DNA of 16,250 bases, from positions 1-16,250 of the forward strand of contig JAUVQC010000005.1 of NCBI GenBank assembly GCA_030598305.1, in the 5' to 3' direction. Both the position numbers and the translations under genes were made by a program. The DNA is from Actinomycetes bacterium (GTDB lineage: Bacteria > Actinomycetota > Acidimicrobiia > UBA5794). The notes beneath the pieces are model-generated. The model did not search any database, was not told where the DNA came from, and saw only the letters and a program-made list of their open reading frames with translations. The number at the start of each line of letters is the position of its first letter. Positions within the stretch are counted from its first letter, which is position 1. Below are positions 8,275 to 14,400 of the stretch, in pieces.

Positions 8275-10053
8275 TCAGTCCCGATCAGGAGTTACGCCAA
8301 GCTGATGCAGGGCGTTCTGGGCGACCTCGGCGAAGACAGGCGCGGCGGATGCACCACCCAGGCTGAGGTCGGCACCATCGGCGTGAGCGCCATACGGTGC
8401 GTCGAGAACGACGACGACGACGACCTGCGGGTCGTTCAGCGGCGCCATGCCGATGAACGACGCTGTTGTGTCATCTGAGTACACGCCCGCCTCAACATCG
8501 AATTTCTGGCTGGTACCGGTCTTTCCACCTGCGGTGTAATCGGTCATCCTTGCCCTGCGTCCCGTACCTCTCTCAGTTTCGACGACACGACCGAGCATCC
8601 TGCGCATCTCTGCCGCGGTTTCTTCGCTGAGGACGCGCCGCGACCGGGGCTTCGTAGTGATCCGGGTTCCATCGGGCTTGATGATCTCTTCGATGAGATA
8701 GGGCTCGGTCCACACACCATCATTTGCGATCGTGGCATACACGGCGGCCATCTGGAGCGCCGTTGTGTGGAGACCATATCCGATTGCGATCGAAGATCCA
8801 CTGGTCACATTCCACTTCGCCGTAGGATCGAGGCTCCCGTGCCGCTCGCCGGCGACATCGAGGCCCGATGGGCTTCCGAGGCCGAAGGCAGTGAGATACT
8901 CGTAGTGCAGGTCGTTTCCGAGTCGTCTCTGTATCTCGATGGTTCCCACATTCGATGAGCGCGACAGGACATCCTGTACAGCCATCCAATCAGGGTTCCG
9001 TCCGTGGTCCTCGTATTCGAACTCTCCAATCGTCACCGTCTTCGGTGTGTCGATCGGCGTAGCAGCGGTGACGACTCCCTGATCGATCGCTGCTGCCACG
9101 GTTATCGTCTTGAGTGTCGAACCCGGCTCGTAGACATCGGCAACCGCCCGGTTGCGGAGAGCAGCGGGTGTCACCTGGGACCGATCATTGAGGTCCAGGC
9201 CTGGCCAGCTGGCCATCGCGACAACTTCCCCGGTTCCGGGGATCATCACGACGATCGCTCCACTCTGCGCGTTCGTCTTCTGGATGGCCTTACGCAAAGC
9301 CTGTTCCGCGGCGAACTGAATCTCTCTGTCGATGGTGCTCACGATGTCGCTGCCCGCAACGGCGGGTTCCACGAGCACCTCTCCCTGGGGAATGGCCCTC
9401 CCGCCCGGATCCACCTCAACGATGATCCTGCCCGGGCGCCCCTCGAGGTCAGAATCAAACGTCTTCTCGAGGCCTTCGATTCCCACGTTGTCGTCGAATC
9501 GAACGAGGCCTATCACCTGTGCAGCGACAGACCCGGCCGGGTATACGCGTAGCGGCCGGTTCCGATAGAACACCTTGATCAGCTCGGCCTTCTTACCTGC
9601 CCTCTCCATCTCCACAGCGTTGGCTGCGTCCACGGCGGCTTCGATCTCGCGTTTGGCCTGCGCATCGACACGCATGGCGATCTCGGCGTATCTCCGACCT
9701 TCGGCCTGACCCTCGGCCAGCTCCGTTAGGAGCTCCTCGTATGACTTCTCTGAGAACGGAGCAAGAACTGCTGCGGCCGCGGCAGGGTTGTCAAGCAGCA
9801 TCGGGTCGACAACAACGTCGTACCCATTGATGGTCATCGCCAGCTCAATGCCGTCACGGTCGTAGATCGTTCCGCGTGGAGGATCGATGGATCGCTCCTT
9901 GATCCTCTGATCGAACCCGTATTCAGCGTTCGCGAATGCCTGGGTTCCCTGGAGACCGAAGAGCCTGTATCCGATACCACCCCATGCGAGGATGAACACC
10001 AAACCGACGAGAAGGAGGCGGAGATCCCCCCTCTTCCAGATCTGGGCTTTCAT
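8275..10053 (-). CDS. ftsI: Class B penicillin-binding protein FtsI (PBP3-type transpeptidase)
   Basis: FtsI crosslinks septal peptidoglycan as the transpeptidase partner of FtsW. The 592-residue product has a short cytoplasmic tail, one membrane anchor at about residues 13-35, a PBP dimerisation domain (RGTIYDRDGIELA, 60-72), and a penicillin-binding domain with all three catalytic motifs: STLK (312-315, acyl-accepting serine 312), SSN (366-368) and KTG (511-513). Start choice is uncertain. An in-frame ATG at 10095 would overlap ftsL and add 14 residues, while the ATG at 10053 lies 25 bp after the ftsL stop and gives the usual short tail. Neither has a clear ribosome binding site. There is no C-terminal PASTA domain, unlike the class of PBP2x in Firmicutes. 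Confidence 0.95.
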   Translation of the reverse strand: MKAQIWKRGDLRLLLVGLVFILAWGGIGYRLFGLQGTQAFANAEYGFDQRIKERSIDPPRGTIYDRDGIELAMTINGYDVVVDPMLLDNPAAAAAVLAPFSEKSYEELLTELAEGQAEGRRYAEIAMRVDAQAKREIEAAVDAANAVEMERAGKKAELIKVFYRNRPLRVYPAGSVAAQVIGLVRFDDNVGIEGLEKTFDSDLEGRPGRIIVEVDPGGRAIPQGEVLVEPAVAGSDIVSTIDREIQFAAEQALRKAIQKTNAQSGAIVVMIPGTGEVVAMASWPGLDLNDRSQVTPAALRNRAVADVYEPGSTLKTITVAAAIDQGVVTAATPIDTPKTVTIGEFEYEDHGRNPDWMAVQDVLSRSSNVGTIEIQRRLGNDLHYEYLTAFGLGSPSGLDVAGERHGSLDPTAKWNVTSGSSIAIGYGLHTTALQMAAVYATIANDGVWTEPYLIEEIIKPDGTRITTKPRSRRVLSEETAAEMRRMLGRVVETERGTGRRARMTDYTAGGKTGTSQKFDVEAGVYSDDTTASFIGMAPLNDPQVVVVVVLDAPYGAHADGADLSLGGASAAPVFAEVAQNALHQLGVTPDRD

Positions 10054-10078
10054 CCCGTTGACGCGACAGGATTCGGGG

Positions 10079-10477
10079 TCACGGGCGATCACCATCCATG
10101 GCGCGAATCGGAGCCCCTCGTATTGCGACTTGGGAATCAACAGCGGTGAGGTTCACGACGATCGCGACGCGATCGTCGGGGTACACCAGTCCAATGCGCT
10201 TCGCCTCAGTCGCTATTCGTAGCGGATCCTGAAGGCTCGCAAGGTCGTAGCGGAGATCTAGTTGCCTCGACTGTTCCACCTCGATGCTGGTCTCGAGATT
10301 CGCAAGTTCAAAGGCCGTCTCGTCGAGCGAGATCCGAAGGAAGATCATCGAGAAGAACACAGCAACCACCGCCATCACGAAGAACGCAAGGGGGAGGACC
10401 CTCGGTCCGCGCTCGTTGGATCGTCCACCAGTAGCACTTCGCGTGCGTCTGGAGTACTCGATTACTTGGGCGGTCAT
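10079..10477 (-). CDS. ftsL: Cell division protein FtsL-like (bitopic divisome protein)
   Basis: This 132-residue protein sits between rsmH and ftsI, the standard position of ftsL. It has a basic cytoplasmic N-terminus (residues 1-27), one membrane segment (about 28-47), then a polar helix rich in Leu and Glu (about 50-75) of the kind that forms a coiled coil with DivIC/FtsB. It ends with the LQDPLRIATEAKRIGLVYPD block, the pattern conserved in FtsL/DivIC extracellular domains. Its role would be scaffolding the FtsQLB complex that activates FtsWI. The start at 10477 overlaps the rsmH stop as ATGA; the longer open frame to 10597 lies within rsmH and is rejected. Sequence identity in this family is always low, so position and topology carry the call. 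Confidence 0.88.
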   Translation of the reverse strand: MTAQVIEYSRRTRSATGGRSNERGPRVLPLAFFVMAVVAVFFSMIFLRISLDETAFELANLETSIEVEQSRQLDLRYDLASLQDPLRIATEAKRIGLVYPDDRVAIVVNLTAVDSQVAIRGAPIRAMDGDRP

Positions 10478-11406
10478 CCAACGCGCTCCCCGACCCGCAA
10501 CACGGCGCTTCGCGAGCGAGGGTTCCGTTCCACTTCTGCTGACGTGGGCCGCACAGCCTTGGGTGTGAGCACTCTGATATCTGGCTCGGCGCCACACACA
10601 CAGACGGGGAGGTCCGGCGGACAGGTACAGGTTATCGCATGCTCGACGAGCGCCCGTTTCACGATGCGATCCTCAAGCGAGTGGTACGCCATCACCACGA
10701 GCCGACCTTCCGGAGCAAGTTTGTCGATGGCGGCTTCCATGAATCGTTCGACTCCGGTGAGCTCGTCGTTGACAGCGATTCTGAGTGCCTGGAAGACCTT
10801 TCTGGCGGGATGGCCGCCACGTCTGGCGGGTGCAGGGAGCGATTCGGCAATACACGTTGCAAGTTCGACCGTATCGCTGAAGGGACGCTGGTCAACGATG
10901 GCCGCCGCGATGCGTCGTGCATTCCGTTCTTCTCCATAGCGTCTGAATATGGTTGCGAGTTCTTGTTCATCAGACTCGCTGATGATCTCGGCCGCAGTAC
11001 GACCAGCGTCATGGCCCATTCGCATGTCGAGCGGACCAGGCCTGTGATACGAGAATCCGCGATCGTCCGTGTCGAGCTGGTGTGATGAGACACCAAGGTC
11101 ACCGAGGATGCCTTCGACCCTGTCGGGGAATGCATCTGGTGCAAGCACCCGTTCGATGTCGGCGTAGTTGGCCCGCACGACGGTGAGACGGGAATCGTGG
11201 AACGCCCTTTGAACAGCATCAGCATCACGGTCGATGCCGACAATGCGAAGTGATGGATATCGCTCAAGAAGCGCACGACTGTGCCCTCCCCCACCAAAGG
11301 TTGCGTCGACCACCCATCCATTGGATGCTGGCTCGAGCCATTCGAGGACCTCGGGCACCATCACGGGTTCGTGATACGAGTCGTTGTGTGATGTGGGCTG
11401 AACCAT
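10474..11406 (-). CDS. rsmH: 16S rRNA (cytosine1402-N4)-methyltransferase RsmH (MraW)
   Basis: RsmH methylates N4 of C1402 in the decoding centre of 16S rRNA using S-adenosylmethionine. The 310-residue product starts with the typical HEPVMVPEVLEWL segment (12-24) and has the SAM-binding glycine loop DATFGGGGHS (34-43), the acidic end of strand 2 GIDRD (57-61), ILGDLGVSSHQLD, and the late HSLEDRIVKR motif. Length matches the family (about 310). The ATG at 11406 is preceded by a run of six G (11413-11418) that acts as the Shine-Dalgarno sequence. That run lies inside a predicted 15-bp stem in the leader, described separately. The gene follows mraZ and overlaps ftsL by ATGA. Confidence 0.96.
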   Translation of the reverse strand: MVQPTSHNDSYHEPVMVPEVLEWLEPASNGWVVDATFGGGGHSRALLERYPSLRIVGIDRDADAVQRAFHDSRLTVVRANYADIERVLAPDAFPDRVEGILGDLGVSSHQLDTDDRGFSYHRPGPLDMRMGHDAGRTAAEIISESDEQELATIFRRYGEERNARRIAAAIVDQRPFSDTVELATCIAESLPAPARRGGHPARKVFQALRIAVNDELTGVERFMEAAIDKLAPEGRLVVMAYHSLEDRIVKRALVEHAITCTCPPDLPVCVCGAEPDIRVLTPKAVRPTSAEVERNPRSRSAVLRVGERVG

Positions 11407-11487
11407 GGTCAGCCCCCCGGAGCGCTGGCGCCAAAGAGGAAGCGGGCGGAGTAAGGGGCCTTCCCGATGGCATCCGGGGGACTGACC
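11407..11487 (-). promoter_or_regulatory. Structured leader in the mraZ-rsmH gap covering the rsmH ribosome binding site
   Basis: On the transcribed strand, bases 11487-11473 pair with 11421-11407 in a 15-bp stem with a single G-U wobble and no bulge. The 51-nt interior can fold further: GCCA with UGGC and GGGAAG with CUUCCU, capped by a C-rich loop containing CCCCUUACUCCGCC. The 3' arm contains the G-run that is the only plausible ribosome binding site of rsmH and ends directly before the start codon. A conserved cis-regulatory RNA called the mraW motif has been described in actinobacteria at this position; the match here is by position and architecture only and was not tested against a covariance model. 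Confidence 0.65.
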
Positions 11488-11526
11488 GCGAGCCAGCCCA
11501 CAACGGTTCGTTGAATCTGTTTCCTG

Positions 11527-11958
11527 TCATATACCGTCCTCGCTCATTACCTCCTGAATGTCGGCGTAGTAGTCATCCGCCTCGGCGGCGACGGCCTCCC
11601 ACGCCGGTGTGTCCCAGATCTCGACACGATCCGCGACACCGACAACTGTTACGTCCTTCGATAGGCCCGCGTACGTCCGAAGGGACTCGGGGATCTGACA
11701 CCGACCGGTCTTGTCGAGGAACTGGTTCGATGCTGACGCGAAGAAGGACCTCGAGTAGTTCCGCGCACGACGGTCGGTACGAGGTAGCTTGAGCACGCGT
11801 TGTGCCTCGTCGTCCCACCGGCCCATCGCGAAAACATAGAGGCACCGCTCCTGCCCCTTGGTCACGACACAGCCATCGGCAAGGCCCGCACGAAACTTGG
11901 AGGGCATCACTACCCGTCCTTTCTCGTCGAGCGAATGGCTGTACTCGCCAAGGAACAT
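11527..11958 (-). CDS. mraZ: Transcriptional regulator MraZ
   Basis: MraZ is a ring-forming DNA-binding protein that represses the dcw operon promoter. The 143-residue product contains two SpoVT-AbrB-like swapped-hairpin halves, each with the DxxxR motif: DEKGRVVMP (residues 11-19) and DKTGRCQIP (82-90). The invariant start MFLGEYSHSLD is present. Length fits the family (about 140-150). The ATG at 11958 has GGAGAG a suitable distance upstream. The gene is first in the operon, and four 10-bp repeats matching known MraZ sites lie on its promoter, so autoregulation is predicted. A 120-bp gap separates it from rsmH. Confidence 0.96.
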   Translation of the reverse strand: MFLGEYSHSLDEKGRVVMPSKFRAGLADGCVVTKGQERCLYVFAMGRWDDEAQRVLKLPRTDRRARNYSRSFFASASNQFLDKTGRCQIPESLRTYAGLSKDVTVVGVADRVEIWDTPAWEAVAAEADDYYADIQEVMSEDGI

Positions 11959-11985
11959 ATCTCGGTCTCTCCATCATCACGGGAT

Positions 11986-12025
11986 GTCTCCCACAGGCCC
12001 CCACTATGGCCCACTCTATGCCACT
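11986..12025 (-). promoter_or_regulatory. Predicted MraZ operator: four contiguous 10-bp repeats
   Basis: Read on the minus strand these are AGTGGCATAG, AGTGGGCCAT, AGTGGGGGCC and TGTGGGAGAC, with no gaps, so the (A/T)GTGG core recurs exactly once per helical turn. MraZ from E. coli binds direct TGGG-type repeats spaced by 5 nt, and mollicute MraZ binds AAAGTG-type repeats, both with 10-bp periodicity. The array spans the spacer, the -10 element and the start of the leader, a repressing position. Confidence 0.85.
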
Positions 12026-12031
12026 TGTCAA
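12003..12031 (-). promoter_or_regulatory. dcw operon promoter upstream of mraZ
   Basis: On the minus strand there is a consensus -35 hexamer TTGACA (12031-12026), a 17-bp spacer and a -10 hexamer CATAGT (12008-12003). Transcription would start near 11996, giving an mraZ leader of about 38 nt. The MraZ repeats overlap the spacer and -10. No other promoter-like sequence of this quality is seen in the minus-strand cluster. Confidence 0.8.
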
Positions 12032-12179
12032 CACACTCACACCCACAGCACCCACCGGGGCTCCGGATTGATCGGGGGGAGGGACGGGCCGCGGGACTCT
12101 CTCTCACCACAATTCCGGCAAACTCCCGCGGTTCCGTCTACCGTTGACGATTGAGAGAGATACCAAGGAAGGCCCACCC

Positions 12180-12692
12180 ATGCATGTACTGGTTGCCACC
12201 GACGGCTGCGCCGACGTCAATGAGACCGCAAGATTCGCTCACGCCCTCGCAGGCGACGACGGTTCGACGACCGTCGCCACGATCGTTCCCGTACCGCGCC
12301 AGTTGGTTGCCCAGCTCAGGGAGCAGTGGGGCGAACCTATGCCGGTGGCCGTCGATAGCGATGCCGAGTATGTCGGTGCGCCTGATTCCTCTGGCGAGAT
12401 GCAGCGAAGCTTCCCTGGGGACGATGCCGTCATCGAGCAGTATCTCGGCAACAAACGCGTCGAGCACTGCAGGCCGATCGCCGAGGCGATCCGCGAACTC
12501 GGTGGTGCCGCAGAGTCGACGTCTCGGGAGGGAACCGAGATCTCCAAGGAGATCATGAACATCGCCAAGGACATCGACGCCGACGTCATCGTCATCGGCT
12601 CCCACGGACTGGGCGCCTTCCAGGGCCTACTCGGATCGACGGGCTCCAAACTCGTCCGGCGTGCGAAGCGACCCGTGCTCGTCCTCCGATAA
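12180..12692 (+). CDS. Universal stress protein (UspA-family), single domain
   Basis: The product is a 170-residue cytoplasmic protein with a Usp alpha/beta fold. It opens with MHVLVATDGC, the usual first strand and the Asp that contacts the nucleotide, and closes with DVIVIGSHG (136-143), GS (152-153) and RRAKRPVLVL (160-169). The ATP-binding Usp subgroup has G-2x-G-9x-G(S/T); here eight residues separate the second glycine from GS, one fewer than the pattern, so nucleotide binding is likely but not certain. The central region (about 48-95) is longer and more polar than in minimal Usp proteins. The ATG at 12180 is chosen because AAGGAAGG lies 7 nt upstream; a start at 12144 would add 12 residues without a site. 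It is divergent from mraZ, separated by about 150 bp with no clear plus-strand promoter. Confidence 0.88.
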   Translation: MHVLVATDGCADVNETARFAHALAGDDGSTTVATIVPVPRQLVAQLREQWGEPMPVAVDSDAEYVGAPDSSGEMQRSFPGDDAVIEQYLGNKRVEHCRPIAEAIRELGGAAESTSREGTEISKEIMNIAKDIDADVIVIGSHGLGAFQGLLGSTGSKLVRRAKRPVLVLR

Positions 12693-12723
12693 TCGGCAGA
12701 GCCAAACCACGGTCTGAGGGTGA

Positions 12724-12752
12724 TTGACCACTCAACGCACACCTGTGATAAT
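12724..12752 (+). promoter_or_regulatory. Promoter of the resolvase-like gene
   Basis: TTGACC (12724-12729), a 17-bp spacer and GATAAT (12747-12752) make a near-consensus housekeeping promoter. Transcription from about 12759 leaves a leader of only some 13-14 nt containing the GGAGAG ribosome binding site before the ATG at 12773. The gene is therefore probably transcribed independently of the upstream stress protein gene. Confidence 0.75.
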
Positions 12753-12772
12753 CGGGGTGATCGGAGAGAACC

Positions 12773-13297
12773 ATGAAGATCGCAGGCTACGTCAGACAGA
12801 CACCGGGGAGAACAGACCCTGATACCGCGTTCGCCCAGAGTGAACGCATCCGCCGATGGGTTCTCGACAGCGCCAACGAACTGATCGCTGTTTGTCAGGA
12901 CCACCATGCGTCGTCGGCACCGACCGATCGGCCAGGATTCAAGGCTCTCCTCGACATTGTCCGCTCAGACGGCGCCGATGCGATCGTGGTTGCAAATCTC
13001 GCCGCCCTCTCCCCAGACAAGATGACCCAGGAGATCATGATCCAGGACCTCAAGGCAGCGGGAGCCACAGTCATCGCGACTGACGAAGCTGACATCGAAG
13101 TGCTCCGATCAGGCGCAGGTGACCACGCTCGCGTGGTCGTGCGTGATGTCTTGTCACGCGTCGAGGAGTACCGGAGTGCCTTCGGTCTGTCAGGCGAGGT
13201 CGAACCAGCTGTTCAGGCATCCCCGATCAAGCCCGTGGTGCACGAGTCAGGCGAAGTCACTGACGTCGTTGTGAACCTGATCGCACCCGGCGCATAA
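12773..13297 (+). CDS. Serine-recombinase N-terminal-domain protein, apparently inactive
   Basis: The 174-residue product aligns by eye with the resolvase N-terminal domain. MKIAGYVRQT corresponds to the usual YARVS start, AFAQSERIRRWV to the QRE helix, and TDRPGFKALL (51-60) to the DRPG block. VVANLAALSPD (72-82) sits where active enzymes have KLDRLSRD. The nucleophilic serine position is Thr10, and the arginines of DRLSR are replaced by Ala and Pro, so strand transfer is unlikely. There is no zinc-ribbon or helix-turn-helix DNA-binding extension; the C-terminal 40 residues are low-complexity and acidic. A repurposed protein-protein or DNA-bending role is possible but unsupported. GGAGAG precedes the ATG. 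It converges with the minus-strand gene ending 10 bp away. Confidence 0.75.
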   Translation: MKIAGYVRQTPGRTDPDTAFAQSERIRRWVLDSANELIAVCQDHHASSAPTDRPGFKALLDIVRSDGADAIVVANLAALSPDKMTQEIMIQDLKAAGATVIATDEADIEVLRSGAGDHARVVVRDVLSRVEEYRSAFGLSGEVEPAVQASPIKPVVHESGEVTDVVVNLIAPGA

Positions 13298-13307
13298 CGG
13301 GTTCGTC

Positions 13308-13898
13308 CTACAGGGCCAGCGCTGCCCAGGTGGCTCGTCCGAGGGCAAAGGGCCTCCCTGCCGCAACAACCGCTGACCCTGTGACGAGCGTGCCATCGGC
13401 ATCGAGGACGATCATGACGATATCGACACCATCTACGCGACGATCCTCGATTTCAACGATGATCGGATCCGGAGATGCCAGATCGACGAGACGTGCAGTC
13501 GCCTTGACGACCGCTTTCTCGACGCCGCCCTCGGTCGAGGAAGCGGCCTCGGACGCCTCGGTTCCGTCTGAGGCACTCACCGTGACGATGATCCCTGCGC
13601 GGGCTTCAACAACAGCGACGGAATCGATACGCGCCACTCGGCCGTTGGATGGTTGGCCACTGCTATCCACCGTCGTCTCCTGGGATTCCGCCTCGCGCCG
13701 AGGTTCCACGAACGGCGGCACGTGATCCGCCTCCCACGAACCCGGGGCCATGGCCGCCTCGAGCCGATCTGATGATTCATCAATATTTGTTGCGTCAGTG
13801 ACAGCCGGCGCGGGTTCCTTGTCTGTCAGGTCGATGACGGCCCGTCCCTCATCCGGTTGTGGATCAGTGACGGGGGAAGGCTCATCGGCGGTCAACAC
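13308..13898 (-). CDS. Uncharacterised acidic protein, 5' end uncertain or truncated
   Basis: I do not recognise this gene. From the only in-frame start codon, GTG at 13898, it encodes 196 residues. The first 87 are disordered-looking, rich in Asp, Glu, Pro, Ser and Thr. Residues 88-196 alternate hydrophobic and polar residues as in an alpha/beta domain (RIDSVAVVEARAGIIVTVSA, then VDIVMIVLDADGTLVTGSAV). The frame stays open upstream of the GTG to 13964, running without a stop into sequence that in another frame encodes a SenB remnant. The GTG has no ribosome binding site that I can see. The gene may therefore have lost its true N-terminus at the junction. It converges tail to tail with the resolvase-like gene, leaving only 10 bp for a terminator. 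Confidence 0.55.
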   Translation of the reverse strand: MLTADEPSPVTDPQPDEGRAVIDLTDKEPAPAVTDATNIDESSDRLEAAMAPGSWEADHVPPFVEPRREAESQETTVDSSGQPSNGRVARIDSVAVVEARAGIIVTVSASDGTEASEAASSTEGGVEKAVVKATARLVDLASPDPIIVEIEDRRVDGVDIVMIVLDADGTLVTGSAVVAAGRPFALGRATWAALAL

Positions 13899-13935
13899 AG
13901 CAACGGGCCCCTCGTCGCGTCCGACCGATACTTCA

Positions 13936-14214
13936 GTCGAGGTCTCGGTAGAGATCGGTTCACGTCAGCGCCACGACGAGAGGTCGATTCGGATAGTTCT
14001 CGCGGTAGATCCGCGCGGCAGCCGCGCACTTCGCGGCATGCAGCAGCACCACGACGTCGGCTCTCGATCCGATCTCGCGGTCCCCGAGGTCGTGGCTGAT
14101 CTCGACCCGGTGTCCGAGTGAGCGAAGCAAGCGTGTCCAGCGCAGGGCCGTGATCCGATTGCCATTCCTCGACCCCGGCGGCGCGGGACACAGCATCTGG
14201 ATGCGCAGTCTCAT
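13936..14214 (-). pseudogene. senB: SenB-like selenosugar synthase (TIGR04348-type glycosyltransferase), truncated N-terminal fragment
   Basis: The ATG at 14214 opens a frame whose product has the features I know from SenB, the enzyme that makes selenosugar from selenophosphate and UDP-GlcNAc in selenoneine synthesis: CPAPPGSRNGNRITALRW (residues 9-26), LLRSLGHRV, ADVVVLLHA, and NRPLVVALT. The family continues GTDLYRDL. Here the Gly codon is TGA (13960-13962) and is followed in the same frame by TDLYRDLD, then a second TGA (13933-13935), after which similarity ends. The full family is about 310-330 residues, so only about 93 remain. The adjacent divergent selD supports the assignment, as these genes often neighbour each other. 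Family recognition is from memory of the motif, not from a search. The TGA could be a nonsense mutation, a sequencing error or, less likely, selenocysteine. Confidence 0.65.
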
Positions 14215-14353
14215 CTACCAATGGTTCCAGGAAGTCGCGATCAATCAAGGGAAGATCAGCAACAGCCGCTTTGAACATCGAGTTGCCCGAGCTAGGGTTT
14301 GGCTCCAGCACGACCGGCTGGTTCGCGCCGGCCGGGCGAGACCGACACGTTCG

Positions 14354-14390
14354 AGATGAACAGATGAGATGAATAGATGAATAGATGAAC
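14354..14390 (+). repeat. Short tandem AGATGAA(C/T) repeat before selD
   Basis: Three full 8-bp units (AGATGAAC, AGATGAAT, AGATGAAC) and two shortened ones (AGATGAG, ATGAAT) run without gaps and end at the AGGAGG ribosome binding site of selD. The tract contains several out-of-frame ATG triplets. Its length could vary by slippage. Confidence 0.7.
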
Positions 14391-14396
14391 AGGAGG
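14391..14396 (+). promoter_or_regulatory. Ribosome binding site fixing the selD start
   Basis: A full AGGAGG lies 4 nt before the ATG at 14401 and only 1 nt before the adjacent in-frame ATG at 14398. This supports 14401 and, importantly, a start upstream of the in-frame TGA at 14443. The next in-frame ATG after the TGA, at 14536, has no comparable site. Confidence 0.8.
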
Positions 14397-14400
14397 CATG

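Noticed and set aside
11264..11530. Small minus-strand frame in the mraZ-rsmH gap
   Set aside because: It overlaps the rsmH start in another frame, has no family features, and the sequence is better explained as a structured leader.
12686..12697. CCGATAATCGG palindrome at the end of the stress protein gene as a terminator
   Set aside because: The stem is only 5 bp, includes the stop codon and lacks a T-tract.
13892..14311. Minus-strand frame overlapping the senB fragment (139 residues)
   Set aside because: It is a shifted frame over senB, with Arg-rich composition and no recognisable motif. Its tail briefly resembles a continuation of SenB after a frameshift, but too weakly to call.
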